The translations under genes and the position numbers were made by a program. 64,000 bases of DNA, taken from the NCBI RefSeq assembly GCF_937893305.1, contig NZ_CALBGN010000016.1:1-64000 (forward strand). Reading direction: 5' to 3'. Under the pieces are notes generated by a model. The model was given only the letters and a program-made list of their open reading frames with translations. It did not search any database and was not told the DNA's origin. The DNA comes from an uncultured Helicobacter sp. (GTDB taxonomy: Bacteria; Campylobacterota; Campylobacteria; Campylobacterales; Helicobacteraceae). This document shows, piece by piece, positions 36,328 to 45,432 of the stretch; within the stretch, counting starts at the first letter, position 1; every line of letters begins with the position of its first letter.

Positions 36328-36405
36328 CGGAGTATAGCGCAGTCTGGCTAGCGCACACCCTTGGGGTGGGTGAGGTCGTGGGTTCAAATCCCGCTACTCC
36401 GACCA
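36328..36405 (+). tRNA. tRNA-Pro (anticodon GGG)
   Basis: The 78-base sequence folds into a standard cloverleaf: acceptor CGGAGTA/TACTCCG, D-stem GCGC/GCGC, anticodon stem CACCC/GGGTG with loop TTGGGGT, and T-arm GTGGG/CCCGC around TTCAAAT. The loop places GGG at positions 34-36, reading CCC/CCU proline codons. C1-G72 fits bacterial tRNA-Pro identity. The CCA end is encoded. The 3' flank carries a decayed mobile element. Confidence 0.93.
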
Positions 36406-36458
36406 CTGATTTAAAAGTTCAGTCAATAAAATCTGTCTTTTATTGTTATATAAGGAAA

Positions 36459-37472
36459 GTTGAAATTCCAAAACCCTTTAGTGATAAGGTTAGACCTTTA
36501 GGGACACCTTGCATTAAAGACAGGATTATTCAATAATCCATAAAGCAAATCTTGAGCCAATTTGTGAAGCCAAATTCTATAAGCACTCTTATGGATTTAG
36601 ACCACAAAGAAGCACTAAAGATGCTATTGCTAGATTTAATTTTCTTGTAAATATGAATAAATTGCATTATGTCATTGACATAGATATACAAGGATTCTTT
36701 GATAATGTTAATCACTCCAAACTCCTTAAACAACTATGGACTTTAGGGGTAAGAGACAAGAATTTACTAAAAATTATCTCTAAAATGCTTAAATGTGAAG
36801 TCTTAAATATTGGTATCCCAAACAAAGGCACTCCACAAGGTGGGATTTTATCTCCTTTACTTTCTAATATCGTTTTAAACGAACTAGATTAGTGGATTGC
36901 TAACCAATGGGAATGCTTTAAGATGAAACAAACAATATATAGTCGTGAAGATAGTAAATATCTTGCCCCTAAGAAAAGCAATCTTAAGGAATGTTTTATT
37001 GTAAGGTATGCAGATGATTTTAAAATCCTTTGTAGAAACCATAATGAAGCAAAACGATTATTTATTGCAGTGCAATTATGATTAAAAGAGCGTTTGGGAT
37101 TAGAAATTAATAAAGAGAAATTAAAGCTAAAAAGAAAGGTAAAATAAATAATAAAGTCAAATGTAAAAGAGAGGTAAAGTTTGTAGCACATAGTTATATA
37201 GGCAATAAAGCCTTAAAACAATACTGCTAACTTATAGAAATAAAATTAAAGCATTGCAAAAGGGCAAAATTAATGTCAGTCTTTTAAATTCTTATATTTT
37301 AGGAATCCATAATTACTACAAAATTGCCACTTATTGCAATATTGATTTTAATAAATTACACTCTCTTACTAGAATAGCTTTAAAGAATAGATTAAAATCA
37401 AAAGACATAAAAGATGAATCCAAAATACCAAAATGCATTGATAAGCTAGGATACACAAATCTAAACAGCTAA
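36459..37472 (+). pseudogene. Remnant of a group II intron-type reverse transcriptase/maturase
   Basis: Fragments in several frames line up with LtrA-like proteins in order: KVRPLGTPCIKDRIIQ, EPICEAKFYKHSYGFRPQ, IDIDIQGFFDNV, GTPQGGILSPLLSN, an intact catalytic YADD (37007-37018) and a maturase-domain piece with HNYYKIATYCNIDFNK (37254-37472). Disruptions include TAA at 36534, a frameshift near 36549, TAG at 36890, TGA at 37079 and TAA at 37145. Three of these fall where Gln/Trp/Arg-type codons would be expected, so single-base substitutions are likely. I did not find domain V or clear intron boundaries. The gene is dead. Confidence 0.82.
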
Positions 37473-37797
37473 GAAGTGTAAATGATGAAGTAAGGTGTGG
37501 GTTGTTACATTAATGTGTAATTCTATAAAAGAATAGCACACACAATATAGGGTTATTTGTTATTAAGAGAAATACAATGCCATTATGTAGAAAATAAGTA
37601 TAACAAAAATTGCAAGCAATAAACTATAGGTGTTACATTTGCTAAAAGAAAAAATTATAAAACTAACAGAGAAAGGAGTAAAAAAGAGTGTTCTCTATAA
37701 AGGGTTTAAAGCCTTTTAAGCAAGATTTTGTTATATTTTTGCGTTTTTTGCGCTTTTATAGTGGCGATTTATAAAAAGGCGCATAAGGAGATTTATA
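37473..37797 (+). other. Non-coding AT-rich stretch between the RT remnant and ilvE
   Basis: No open reading frame or RNA gene is supported. I looked for a repeat of the tRNA-Pro 3' end (an attachment-site copy) and for a group II intron domain V hairpin and saw neither. The last 50 bases hold the probable ilvE promoter and ribosome-binding site (AAGGAG at 37784-37789). Confidence 0.5.
37757..37762 (+). promoter_or_regulatory. Candidate -10 element for ilvE
   Basis: TATAGT, preceded by T-rich sequence, lies 35 bases upstream of ilvE. Confidence 0.35.
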
Positions 37798-38715
37798 ATG
37801 AATGAAGCAAAATCAATTTGGATGGATGGGAAATTAGTCCCTTGGAAAGAAGCAAATGTTCATATTTTAACTCATACTTTGCATTATGGGAATGGAGTTT
37901 TTGAAGGCACTAGGGCTTATAAAACAGACAGAGGAATGGCGATTTTTCGTTTAAAGGATCACACAAAACGCCTTTTAAATTCTGCAAAGATTGTTGCGAT
38001 TGATGTGCCTTACACGCAAGATGAGCTAGAAAAGGCACAAATTGAACTCTTAAAAGACAATGCCTTTAATGCAAACACTTATCTGCGTCCTTTAATTTAT
38101 TTAGGATATGGTGCTATGGGTGTGTATCACAAAAATGCGCCTGTTAATGTTGCAATTGCGGCGTGGGAATGGGGTGCGTATTTGGGCGATGAAGGTTTAG
38201 AAAAAGGGATTCGCGTAAAAACTGCTTCTTTTGTTAGAAATTCTGCAAAATCACTTTTTGGAAAGGCAAAGGCTTGTGGAAACTATCTAAACTCTCAAAT
38301 GGCAAAGTATGAAGCTATCGAGTGTGGATATGAAGAAGCCTTGCTTTTAGATGATAATGGAATGATTGCAGAGGGAAGTGGAGAGTGTTTTTTTATTGTG
38401 CGTAATGGTATGATTATCACACCGCCAAGTGATAGCGCATTAGAATCTATCACACAAGATTCTATCATTACAATTGCTAAGGATCTTGGCTGCAAGGTAG
38501 AACGCCGTAATATTACGCGTGATGAAGTGTATATTGCAGATGAGGCGTTTTTTACAGGAACTGCAGCAGAAGTTACTCCAATTAGAGAGTTTGATGCGCG
38601 CATTATTGGTAGTGGTAAGCGTGGAGAGATTACACAAAAATTGCAAAATGCGTATTTTGATGTCGTGCAAGGACGGAATCCTAAATACGCACACTGGCTA
38701 ACTTATATTAATTAA
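37798..38715 (+). CDS. ilvE: Branched-chain amino acid aminotransferase
   Basis: Pyridoxal-phosphate enzyme for the last step of Val, Leu and Ile synthesis. The fold-type IV signature is visible: HYGNGVFEGTRAY near residue 30, catalytic Lys158 in GKAKACGNYLNS, EGSGECFFIV and FFTGTAAEVTPI. The 305 residues are normal. AAGGAG precedes ATG 37798. It starts a long plus-strand run and follows the mobile-element remnant. Confidence 0.95.
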   Translation: MNEAKSIWMDGKLVPWKEANVHILTHTLHYGNGVFEGTRAYKTDRGMAIFRLKDHTKRLLNSAKIVAIDVPYTQDELEKAQIELLKDNAFNANTYLRPLIYLGYGAMGVYHKNAPVNVAIAAWEWGAYLGDEGLEKGIRVKTASFVRNSAKSLFGKAKACGNYLNSQMAKYEAIECGYEEALLLDDNGMIAEGSGECFFIVRNGMIITPPSDSALESITQDSIITIAKDLGCKVERRNITRDEVYIADEAFFTGTAAEVTPIREFDARIIGSGKRGEITQKLQNAYFDVVQGRNPKYAHWLTYIN

Positions 38716-38727
38716 AAGGTTTTTCAA

Positions 38728-39789
38728 ATGCCAATTGACTTAAATGAACATTTAAAACGCAAAAATAAAGGTTATGATCCTAAAGAAAATAAGGAGAATG
38801 ACAATCCAAATCGTGGATTTCAAACTCCTAAAATGCCAAATTTCACAATGCCAAATGGTAGAAAAATGGTGGGAATTTATGTTGTTGCAATTTTAGCAAT
38901 TTTGTTTTTCTTACTAAAGCCTTTTACAATCATTAATAGTGGTGAAGTGGGCGTGAAAATTACAACAGGTGAGTTTGATCCTACTCCTCTACAACCGGGC
39001 ATTCATTTTTTTATCCCTGGAATTCAAAAAATTATTGCAGTAAATACAAAGGTTAGAATTGCAGAATTTACAGGTTCTGAAGGTATTGGGCTGCGTTCTA
39101 GAGATGAAGGAAGTTTAAAAAATCAAGCAATTAGCGTATTAGATTCTAGGGGATTATCTGTATCTGTGGAGCTTGCAGTGCAATATCGCCTAGATCCACT
39201 AAGCGTCCCACAAACCATTGCAACTTGGGGGCAAAACTGGGAAGAGAGAATCATTACTCCTGTTATTAGAGAGATTGTGCGTAATGTAGTGGGAAGTTTT
39301 CCAGCAGAAGAGTTGCCAACAAAGCGTAATGAAATTGCAACGCTAATTGATCAAAAGTTTAGAGAAAATATCAATAGTTTAGAGAATCGCCCAGTGGAGC
39401 TTGTGTCTATTCAGTTAACAGAAATTGTTTTGCCGCTTGCTATTAAGGAGCAAATTGAACGCGTTCAAGTTGCACGCCAAGAAGCAGAACGCGCAAGATA
39501 TGAAGTGGAGCGTGCTAAGCAAGAAGCAGAGAAAAAAGCAGCTCTTGCAAAAGGGGTCGCTGATGCAACGATTATTGAAGCAGATGCACAAGCAAAGGCT
39601 AATCGTCTAATCAGTCAAAGTTTAAATAGCCCATTATTGCAATTACGCCAAATTGAAGTGCAAGGGAAGTTTAATGAAGCTTTACAAAGCAATCGCGATG
39701 CTAAGATTTTTCTAACGCCCGGTGGAGCAACACCAAATATTTGGTTGGATTCTAAAGATAATCAACGCGCAAGCTCTATCCAAAAATAA
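38728..39789 (+). CDS. SPFH/Band-7 (prohibitin/HflK-like) membrane protein
   Basis: 353 residues: a polar, Pro/Asn-rich N-terminus, one membrane segment (about 50-70), a Band-7 domain beginning VNSGEVGVK-like INSGEVGVKITTG, then an Ala/Glu/Lys-rich coiled coil (about 240-295) ending in a short domain. This fits HflK/prohibitin-like scaffolds that form membrane microdomains and regulate FtsH-type proteases. It resembles the prohibitin-like H. pylori HP0248. No HflC partner is adjacent. Confidence 0.85.
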   Translation: MPIDLNEHLKRKNKGYDPKENKENDNPNRGFQTPKMPNFTMPNGRKMVGIYVVAILAILFFLLKPFTIINSGEVGVKITTGEFDPTPLQPGIHFFIPGIQKIIAVNTKVRIAEFTGSEGIGLRSRDEGSLKNQAISVLDSRGLSVSVELAVQYRLDPLSVPQTIATWGQNWEERIITPVIREIVRNVVGSFPAEELPTKRNEIATLIDQKFRENINSLENRPVELVSIQLTEIVLPLAIKEQIERVQVARQEAERARYEVERAKQEAEKKAALAKGVADATIIEADAQAKANRLISQSLNSPLLQLRQIEVQGKFNEALQSNRDAKIFLTPGGATPNIWLDSKDNQRASSIQK

Positions 39790-39797
39790 GGATAATA

Positions 39798-40499
39798 GTG
39801 CAGGCAATTTTAGAGCAAATTTTATGGGAGAAATGCGGGGGACTTATCCCTGCAATTGTGCAAGATCACAAAACAAAAGAAGTTTTAATGTTGGGGTTTA
39901 TGAATAAAGAAGCCTTAGAATTAAGCTTAAAGACAGGTTTTGTGCATTATTTTTCGCGCTCTAAAGAACGCATTTGGAAAAAGGGAGAGCAAAGTGGACA
40001 TACGCAAAAAATTCTATCTGTTGCTTTAGATTGCGATAAGGATTCTATTCTTATAGGTATAGAACAGCAAGGTGTGGCTTGTCATACAGGAAAGAAAAGT
40101 TGCTTTTTTAACATAATTAATTTAAAAGAAAATAAAATAGATTCTAATATGGAATCCAAAATAGATTCCAATGTAAGTGCAATATATGGAGCGGTAGATA
40201 CGCTATATCATACATTGCTAGAGCGCAAAGGAGCAGATCCAAAGACTTCTTATACGGCAAAGCTTTATCATAAGGGTGAAAATACCATTGCTAAAAAGAT
40301 TGTGGAAGAAGCGGCAGAATTAGGATTTGCTATTAAAGATAATGCGCGTGAAGAAATCATTTATGAAGCAGCAGATTTGCTCTACCATTCTTTAGTGGGT
40401 TTAGCTTATAAGGAACTCTCACCAGATTTAGTAAAGCAAGAGATTTTAAGACGTTTTGGTTTGAGTGGAATTGATGAAAAAAACGCAAGAGAAGAGTAG
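39798..40499 (+). CDS. hisI: Bifunctional phosphoribosyl-AMP cyclohydrolase / phosphoribosyl-ATP pyrophosphatase
   Basis: Steps two and three of histidine synthesis in one protein (HisIE). The HisI part has MLGFMNKEAL, FSRSKERIWKKGEQSGH and the zinc motif with CDKD and CHTGKKSCFF (residues about 1-110). The HisE part follows with LYHTLLERK and KKIVEEAAELGFA. The 233 residues are typical of the fusion. The start is GTG 39798. A Lys/Ser/Asn linker of about 20 residues joins the two. Confidence 0.93.
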   Translation: MQAILEQILWEKCGGLIPAIVQDHKTKEVLMLGFMNKEALELSLKTGFVHYFSRSKERIWKKGEQSGHTQKILSVALDCDKDSILIGIEQQGVACHTGKKSCFFNIINLKENKIDSNMESKIDSNVSAIYGAVDTLYHTLLERKGADPKTSYTAKLYHKGENTIAKKIVEEAAELGFAIKDNAREEIIYEAADLLYHSLVGLAYKELSPDLVKQEILRRFGLSGIDEKNAREE

Positions 40500-40505
40500 T
40501 AGAAA

Positions 40506-41039
40506 ATGGAGGGATTAAAGGAGTATTTATTAAAACTCTTTGAAGTTTCACACTTTTTTGCATTGACTGATTATTTGATATTAGTTGGTATTTTTTTAAT
40601 TATTCTTTTGATTTTTCTTTTGAGTATTGTATTGCGTAGGCGTGCTCTTCCTTTTATGATGTTGTTTTTTTTAAGTGGTGGGCTAATTCTTGCTTCACCT
40701 TTTCTTTATCAGTGGATTATGGAATCGTATTTGAAAAAGACAGAATTTGCACTTACGCATAATGCAAGTTTGCAATATGATGCAGTGTATTTTGTAGAGG
40801 GGAATTTTAAAAATTTAGGACATTTGGATTTTAAGGGCTGTGTGGTAGAAGTGAGTTTTATCCCCAAAAATTTAAAAAAACTTGAACGCCTTAAATATAA
40901 GATAAAACCTAGATATTCACACACGGAAATTTATAAAACTCCTTTAAAAAAGCAAGAAACTATGGATTTTAAAATTGTAATCCCATCTCCAAATCCAAAA
41001 ATAAGTTTTGACTTATACACAAAAGGCGCGTGTTATTAA
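40506..41039 (+). CDS. DUF2393-family membrane protein
   Basis: 177 residues with two membrane segments (about 22-43 and 48-70) and a C-terminal extracytoplasmic beta domain containing NFKNLGHLDFKGC, like the FxLYD-type folds. DUF2393 proteins occur in Helicobacter and Campylobacter and have no known function. It ends directly against the pdxA start, suggesting coupling. Confidence 0.72.
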   Translation: MEGLKEYLLKLFEVSHFFALTDYLILVGIFLIILLIFLLSIVLRRRALPFMMLFFLSGGLILASPFLYQWIMESYLKKTEFALTHNASLQYDAVYFVEGNFKNLGHLDFKGCVVEVSFIPKNLKKLERLKYKIKPRYSHTEIYKTPLKKQETMDFKIVIPSPNPKISFDLYTKGACY

Positions 41040-41999
41040 ATGAAAATTGCAATTAGCATTGGCGATCCTAATGGTGTGGGCTTAGAGATTTTATTAAAGA
41101 ATCATATAAGGATTTCTAAGCTTTGTGAGCCTGTGTATTGTGTGGATAAAGAATTATTAAAAAATGCTGCTAAGATTTTAAAGCTTAAGTTTCCAAATGC
41201 TTTAAAATGTATCCCTCTTAAACCTTTAAAAAAAACTTTGATAACTCTCCCAAAAATCACTCCCGGAGAAATCAGCAAAGAGAGTGGCGCATATTCTTAT
41301 GCAAGCTTTTTGCAAGCTTTAAACTTAACATTACAAGGCAAGACAAAAGCATTAGTAACCTTGCCGATTCATAAAAAGGCTTGGCAATTAGCTGGAGTTT
41401 CTTATGCAGGACATACAGAAGCTCTAAGGGATCTTTGTAGACAGTGCCAGCTAGAAAATAAAAAGTTGGAATCCAAAAATACCATTATGATGTTAGGTTC
41501 TCCAAAGCTCTATGTTGCTCTCTTTAGTGATCATATTCCACTAAAGGAAGTCCCATCTCTTATACAGACGGAATCCTTAAAAGAATTTTTATTGAGTTTT
41601 GCGCCATATATTTTAAAAACACCTTGTGGAGTGCTTGGACTAAATCCACACGCAGGAGATTTTGGTGTCTTGGGTAATGAAGACTATGCTATTAAAGGGG
41701 CAATTAATCTTGCAAATGCAAGTTTAGGCAAAGAGATTTTTATTGGACCACTTGTGCCAGATACTGCTTTTGTTGGCAAACATTTGCGCTATTATGTTGC
41801 AATGTATCACGATCAAGGATTAATTCCCTTAAAAACTTTGTATTTTAAAGAAAGCATTAATATTACGCTAAATCTTCCTATTATCCGCACTTCAGTAGAT
41901 CACGGCACTGCATTTGATATTGCTTATAAAAACAAAGCAGAATCCAAAAGCTATATTAATGCAATAAAAGAAGCAATCTTGCGTTATAAGCAATGCTAA
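41040..41999 (+). CDS. pdxA: 4-hydroxythreonine-4-phosphate dehydrogenase
   Basis: NAD-dependent step of the DXP-dependent pyridoxal-phosphate pathway. SIGDPNGVGLEI opens the protein; metal ligands fall in AGHTEAL, HAGDFG and MYHDQGLIPLK. The 319 residues are normal. pdxJ, often adjacent in this phylum, is not in the window. Confidence 0.95.
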   Translation: MKIAISIGDPNGVGLEILLKNHIRISKLCEPVYCVDKELLKNAAKILKLKFPNALKCIPLKPLKKTLITLPKITPGEISKESGAYSYASFLQALNLTLQGKTKALVTLPIHKKAWQLAGVSYAGHTEALRDLCRQCQLENKKLESKNTIMMLGSPKLYVALFSDHIPLKEVPSLIQTESLKEFLLSFAPYILKTPCGVLGLNPHAGDFGVLGNEDYAIKGAINLANASLGKEIFIGPLVPDTAFVGKHLRYYVAMYHDQGLIPLKTLYFKESINITLNLPIIRTSVDHGTAFDIAYKNKAESKSYINAIKEAILRYKQC

Positions 42000-42044
42000 A
42001 CATTGTGTGATTTACTTTTGATTAAAAGAAAAGTAATGAAAAAA

Positions 42045-42053
42045 TGCTATAAT
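42045..42053 (+). promoter_or_regulatory. Extended -10 promoter for clpS-clpA
   Basis: TGCTATAAT is an extended -10 element (TG, one base, TATAAT) 30 bases upstream of the clpS start, after a pdxA-clpS gap. Confidence 0.65.
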
Positions 42054-42082
42054 TTGCGCTATTTTAAAATTCAAGGAAAATC

Positions 42083-42382
42083 TTGGACGCACAATTTGAT
42101 CACTCTACAGAAACATTAGAGAAGATTCAAGAACCTATCCGCTATCGTGTGATTTTACTTAATGATGATTACACAACACAAGAATTTGTAATGGAAGTGT
42201 TGCAAATTATTTTTCACAAAGACTTTGAAGAGTCCCTTAATTTAATGTTACAAATTCATCATAATGGTAAGGGGGTTTGTGGAGTCTATCCTTATGATAT
42301 TGCTGAAATTAAAGTTGCTCAAGTGCGCAAAATGGCAAAAGAGAAACAATATCCCTTGCGCGCAATTTTAGAAAAAATATAA
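42083..42382 (+). CDS. clpS: ClpS adaptor of the ClpA protease
   Basis: This adaptor recognises N-degrons and delivers them to ClpAP. YRVILLNDDYTTQEFV and a later GVCGVYPYDIAEIKV are the family landmarks; 99 residues is normal. The start is TTG 42083 with AAGGAAAA upstream; no nearby ATG gives a family-like N-terminus. It lies ten bases before clpA. Confidence 0.94.
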   Translation: MDAQFDHSTETLEKIQEPIRYRVILLNDDYTTQEFVMEVLQIIFHKDFEESLNLMLQIHHNGKGVCGVYPYDIAEIKVAQVRKMAKEKQYPLRAILEKI

Positions 42383-42392
42383 GAGAATTGAA

Positions 42393-44660
42393 ATGTTTGA
42401 AATTAGCAAAGAATTAAATATCGTTTTACAAAATGCACAAAAAGAAGCGAAAGAGAAAGGACACGAATATTTAACGCTAGAGCATATTTTCTATGCACTT
42501 TTGGAGAATAAAAAAATCATTAAAACTTTGCAGGATTGTGGTGGTAATGTGGAAATTATGAAAAAGCAAATTCAGAGGTATTTAAAGCAGTTTTTGCAAT
42601 CTTATCCTGATCAAAACGAGGCAATCCCACAAGAAACACTTGCTGTTACGCGCGTTATTGAAATTATGATAGGACATGTTAAAGGCTCGCAACGCCAACA
42701 AGCACAAGTTAGTGATTTACTAGCAGCAATTTTAGAAGAAGAAAAGGCGTTTTGCGCGCAAATTTTGAACGCACAAGGAATCACGCGTCTAAATATTTTA
42801 GAATACATTACCGATCATCAAGAAAGCTTTAATAACTATAAAAAAGAAGCCATAAAAGAAGAAGGTGAAAAGAAAGAATCTGCATTAGAAAATTATTGTA
42901 TAAACTTAACACAAATGGCAAAAGAAGGCAAGATTGATCCTGTGATAGCTAGAGAAGTAGAAATCCGCCGTTGTTTTGAGATTTTGTTAAGAAAAAAGAA
43001 GAACAATCCTCTTTTAGTAGGAGAACCCGGAGTTGGTAAAACAGCTGTTGCAGAGGGGTTAGCATTAAAAATGATACAAAGTCCTTTAGAAGATACAGAA
43101 ATTTACCAGTTAAATATGGGTGCTCTTGTTGCAGGGACAAAATATAGAGGGGATTTTGAAAAACGCATCAAAGCATTAACGGATGAAGTTTTAGAGCGTG
43201 GCAATGTGATTTTGTTCATTGATGAAATCCACACGCTTGTTGGAGCGGGTTCTACAAATAGTGGCAGTATGGACGCTAGTAATTTACTAAAACCTATGCT
43301 TGGCAATGGAAAATTGCGCTGTATCGGTGCTAGCACTTATGCGGAATATCGTTCTTTTTTGGATAAAGATAAAGCACTTTCTCGTCGTTTTGCAAAAATT
43401 GAAGTGAAAGAACCCAGTAAAGAAGAGAGTATTTTGATCTTAGAAGGGATCAAAAAATATTATGAAAAGCATCATCAAGTTAGTTTTAGCACAGAAGCTA
43501 TTGCGTTAATTGTGGATTTATCTATCCGCTATCTACATGAACGCTTTTTGCCAGATAAAGCTATTGATGTGATGGACGAAGTTGGAGCAAGTTATAAATT
43601 AGATGGAAAAAGTGGCAAAGTGAGCTTGCAAAGTATTAAAAAAATGGTTGCTACAATGGCTAAAATCCCGGAGATTGAAGCAACAAAAGATGATAAGGCA
43701 GTATTAAAAAATCTTGAAAAACATTTAAAAAGTAGAATCTTTGGACAAGATGGTGCGATTATGGAGGTTGTAAGCGCATTAAAACGCAATAAGGCAGGGC
43801 TTGGCGCGCCAAATAAGCCTATAGGTTCATTTTTATTTAGTGGTCCTAGTGGTGTTGGGAAGACAGAGCTTGCAAAGGAGATTGCAAAGGCATTGAATAT
43901 TAACTTTGAACGCCTTGATATGAGCGAGTATATGGAGCGTATTTCAAGTTCTCAACTTATTGGTGCAGCAGCAGGCTATGTGGGCTATGAAAAAGGTGGA
44001 ATCCTAACAGAAATGATTAAGAAAAATCCACATACTTTGTTGCTTTTAGATGAGATGGAAAAGGCACATCCTGATGTGCTTAATGTGTTTTTACAAGTGA
44101 TGGATTATGGAAAGCTTACAGATAATAATGGAGAAAGCATTGATTTTTCATCGGTTATTTTGATTATGACTTCTAATGTGGGTTCTAAGGAAGCTCCTGT
44201 GCTTGGGTTTAAGCAAGATACAAATTTACGATTTTCTAGTGCAATTAAAGAGCATTTTTCTCCAGAATTTAGAAATCGCCTTGATGCAATCATTGCTTTT
44301 AATCCACTCTCTCCTAAAGAGATTTTAAAGATTGTGGATAAAAATATTTTAGATTTAAATGAACAAATTATAGAAAAAAATGTAGAAGTTGTGTTGGAAA
44401 AAAGTGCGAAAGATTATTTAGCAAAAGAAGGATTTAATGAAGAGCTTGGGGCGCGTCCTCTTGGATTAGTGATTCAAAAAGAAATTAAAAATATTCTAAG
44501 TGAAGCGATACTTTTTGGAGATTTAAGTAAGGGTGGAGTGGCACATTTTTCTTGTGTAAAAGAGAAATTAACATATAAATTTGTGTCAAAAAAGTTAGAA
44601 TCCAAAAAGCAATCTAATCAACAATCAAACACAAAGGCAAAAAAGGCTAAAGATGCCTAA
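42393..44660 (+). CDS. clpA: ATP-dependent Clp protease ATP-binding subunit ClpA
   Basis: Hexameric AAA+ unfoldase with a Clp-N double-repeat domain (about 1-145) and two ATPase modules: Walker A GEPGVGKT at 210-217 and GPSGVGKT at 484-491, each followed by DE-type Walker B (FIDEIH and LLDEME). The 755 residues are normal. The C-terminal tail is Lys/Gln/Asn-rich. It follows its adaptor ClpS and overlaps the DUF815 gene by eight bases. Confidence 0.96.
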   Translation: MFEISKELNIVLQNAQKEAKEKGHEYLTLEHIFYALLENKKIIKTLQDCGGNVEIMKKQIQRYLKQFLQSYPDQNEAIPQETLAVTRVIEIMIGHVKGSQRQQAQVSDLLAAILEEEKAFCAQILNAQGITRLNILEYITDHQESFNNYKKEAIKEEGEKKESALENYCINLTQMAKEGKIDPVIAREVEIRRCFEILLRKKKNNPLLVGEPGVGKTAVAEGLALKMIQSPLEDTEIYQLNMGALVAGTKYRGDFEKRIKALTDEVLERGNVILFIDEIHTLVGAGSTNSGSMDASNLLKPMLGNGKLRCIGASTYAEYRSFLDKDKALSRRFAKIEVKEPSKEESILILEGIKKYYEKHHQVSFSTEAIALIVDLSIRYLHERFLPDKAIDVMDEVGASYKLDGKSGKVSLQSIKKMVATMAKIPEIEATKDDKAVLKNLEKHLKSRIFGQDGAIMEVVSALKRNKAGLGAPNKPIGSFLFSGPSGVGKTELAKEIAKALNINFERLDMSEYMERISSSQLIGAAAGYVGYEKGGILTEMIKKNPHTLLLLDEMEKAHPDVLNVFLQVMDYGKLTDNNGESIDFSSVILIMTSNVGSKEAPVLGFKQDTNLRFSSAIKEHFSPEFRNRLDAIIAFNPLSPKEILKIVDKNILDLNEQIIEKNVEVVLEKSAKDYLAKEGFNEELGARPLGLVIQKEIKNILSEAILFGDLSKGGVAHFSCVKEKLTYKFVSKKLESKKQSNQQSNTKAKKAKDA

Positions 44661-45423
44661 AAGTTGGAATCTGAATTTACAATGGAATTTAGAAAGTTGC
44701 ATTGCTGGAGTTTATCGTAAAAGTGGATATATTCACGGGATTAAAGAAATAGAAGCAAGAAGCCTAGAGACTTTTGTGGGTATAGAAAAAGAAATTCAGC
44801 TATTATGCACAAATACGGAATCTTTTTTAGAGAAAAGTTTAGGTGTTAATGTCTTGTTGTGGGGAGCTAGAGGTAGTGGAAAAAGTTCTCTTGTTAAAGC
44901 ATTGCTTGTAAAATATGCTTTCAAAGGCTTAAGGGTTTTACAAGTGGATAAAGAATCTTTAGAGATTTTGCCAGAAATTTTTGATGTTTTAAGAGAAAAA
45001 CCTTATAAAATTATTGTCTTTTGCGATGATTTGAGTTTTGAACCTAATGAAAATTATAAGGGATTAAAAAGCGTGCTAGAAGGAAGCTTAGAGGCTTTAC
45101 CAAAAAATATTAGAGTTTATGCAACAAGCAATAGGCGGCATTTACTCCCAGAGTTTTATGATGAAAATGAAATTTTTGGTTATGAAAGCAATGAAGACAG
45201 GATTGCGTTGAGTGATAGATTTCCTTTGTGCATTGGCTTTTATACGCAAGGAAATAAGGAGTATTTGGAAGTGTTGCAGGCTTATTTTAGGGAATTGCCT
45301 AAAAATTGGGAGAGAATTGCAAATAAAGCAATGCAATATGCTACGCAAAAAGGTTCGCGCAATCCACGCACAGCAGAGCAGTTTTATGCGTTGTATCAAA
45401 GTGGTTTGTGGGAATTTTTATAA
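44653..45423 (+). CDS. DUF815-family AAA ATPase
   Basis: 256 residues with Walker A GARGSGKSS (about 71-79), a Walker B-like IIVFCDDLSFE and the sensor region YATSNRRHL, which matches the DUF815 family. The function is unknown; its similarity is to replication/clamp-loader-type AAA proteins. It overlaps clpA, but that does not prove a role in proteolysis. There is no signal peptide. Confidence 0.87.
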   Translation: MPKSWNLNLQWNLESCIAGVYRKSGYIHGIKEIEARSLETFVGIEKEIQLLCTNTESFLEKSLGVNVLLWGARGSGKSSLVKALLVKYAFKGLRVLQVDKESLEILPEIFDVLREKPYKIIVFCDDLSFEPNENYKGLKSVLEGSLEALPKNIRVYATSNRRHLLPEFYDENEIFGYESNEDRIALSDRFPLCIGFYTQGNKEYLEVLQAYFRELPKNWERIANKAMQYATQKGSRNPRTAEQFYALYQSGLWEFL

Positions 45424-45432
45424 GGAGTGTTG

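Noticed and set aside
36406..37797. Intact group II intron, or an integrated element with direct tRNA repeats
   Set aside because: I saw no domain V hairpin, no intact RT frame and no second copy of the tRNA-Pro 3' end within this stretch.
40141..40175. Short direct repeats inside hisIE (GGAATCC, AGATTCC words)
   Set aside because: They encode the Ser/Asn/Lys linker between HisI and HisE and fit the general abundance of this word, so not a separate repeat element.
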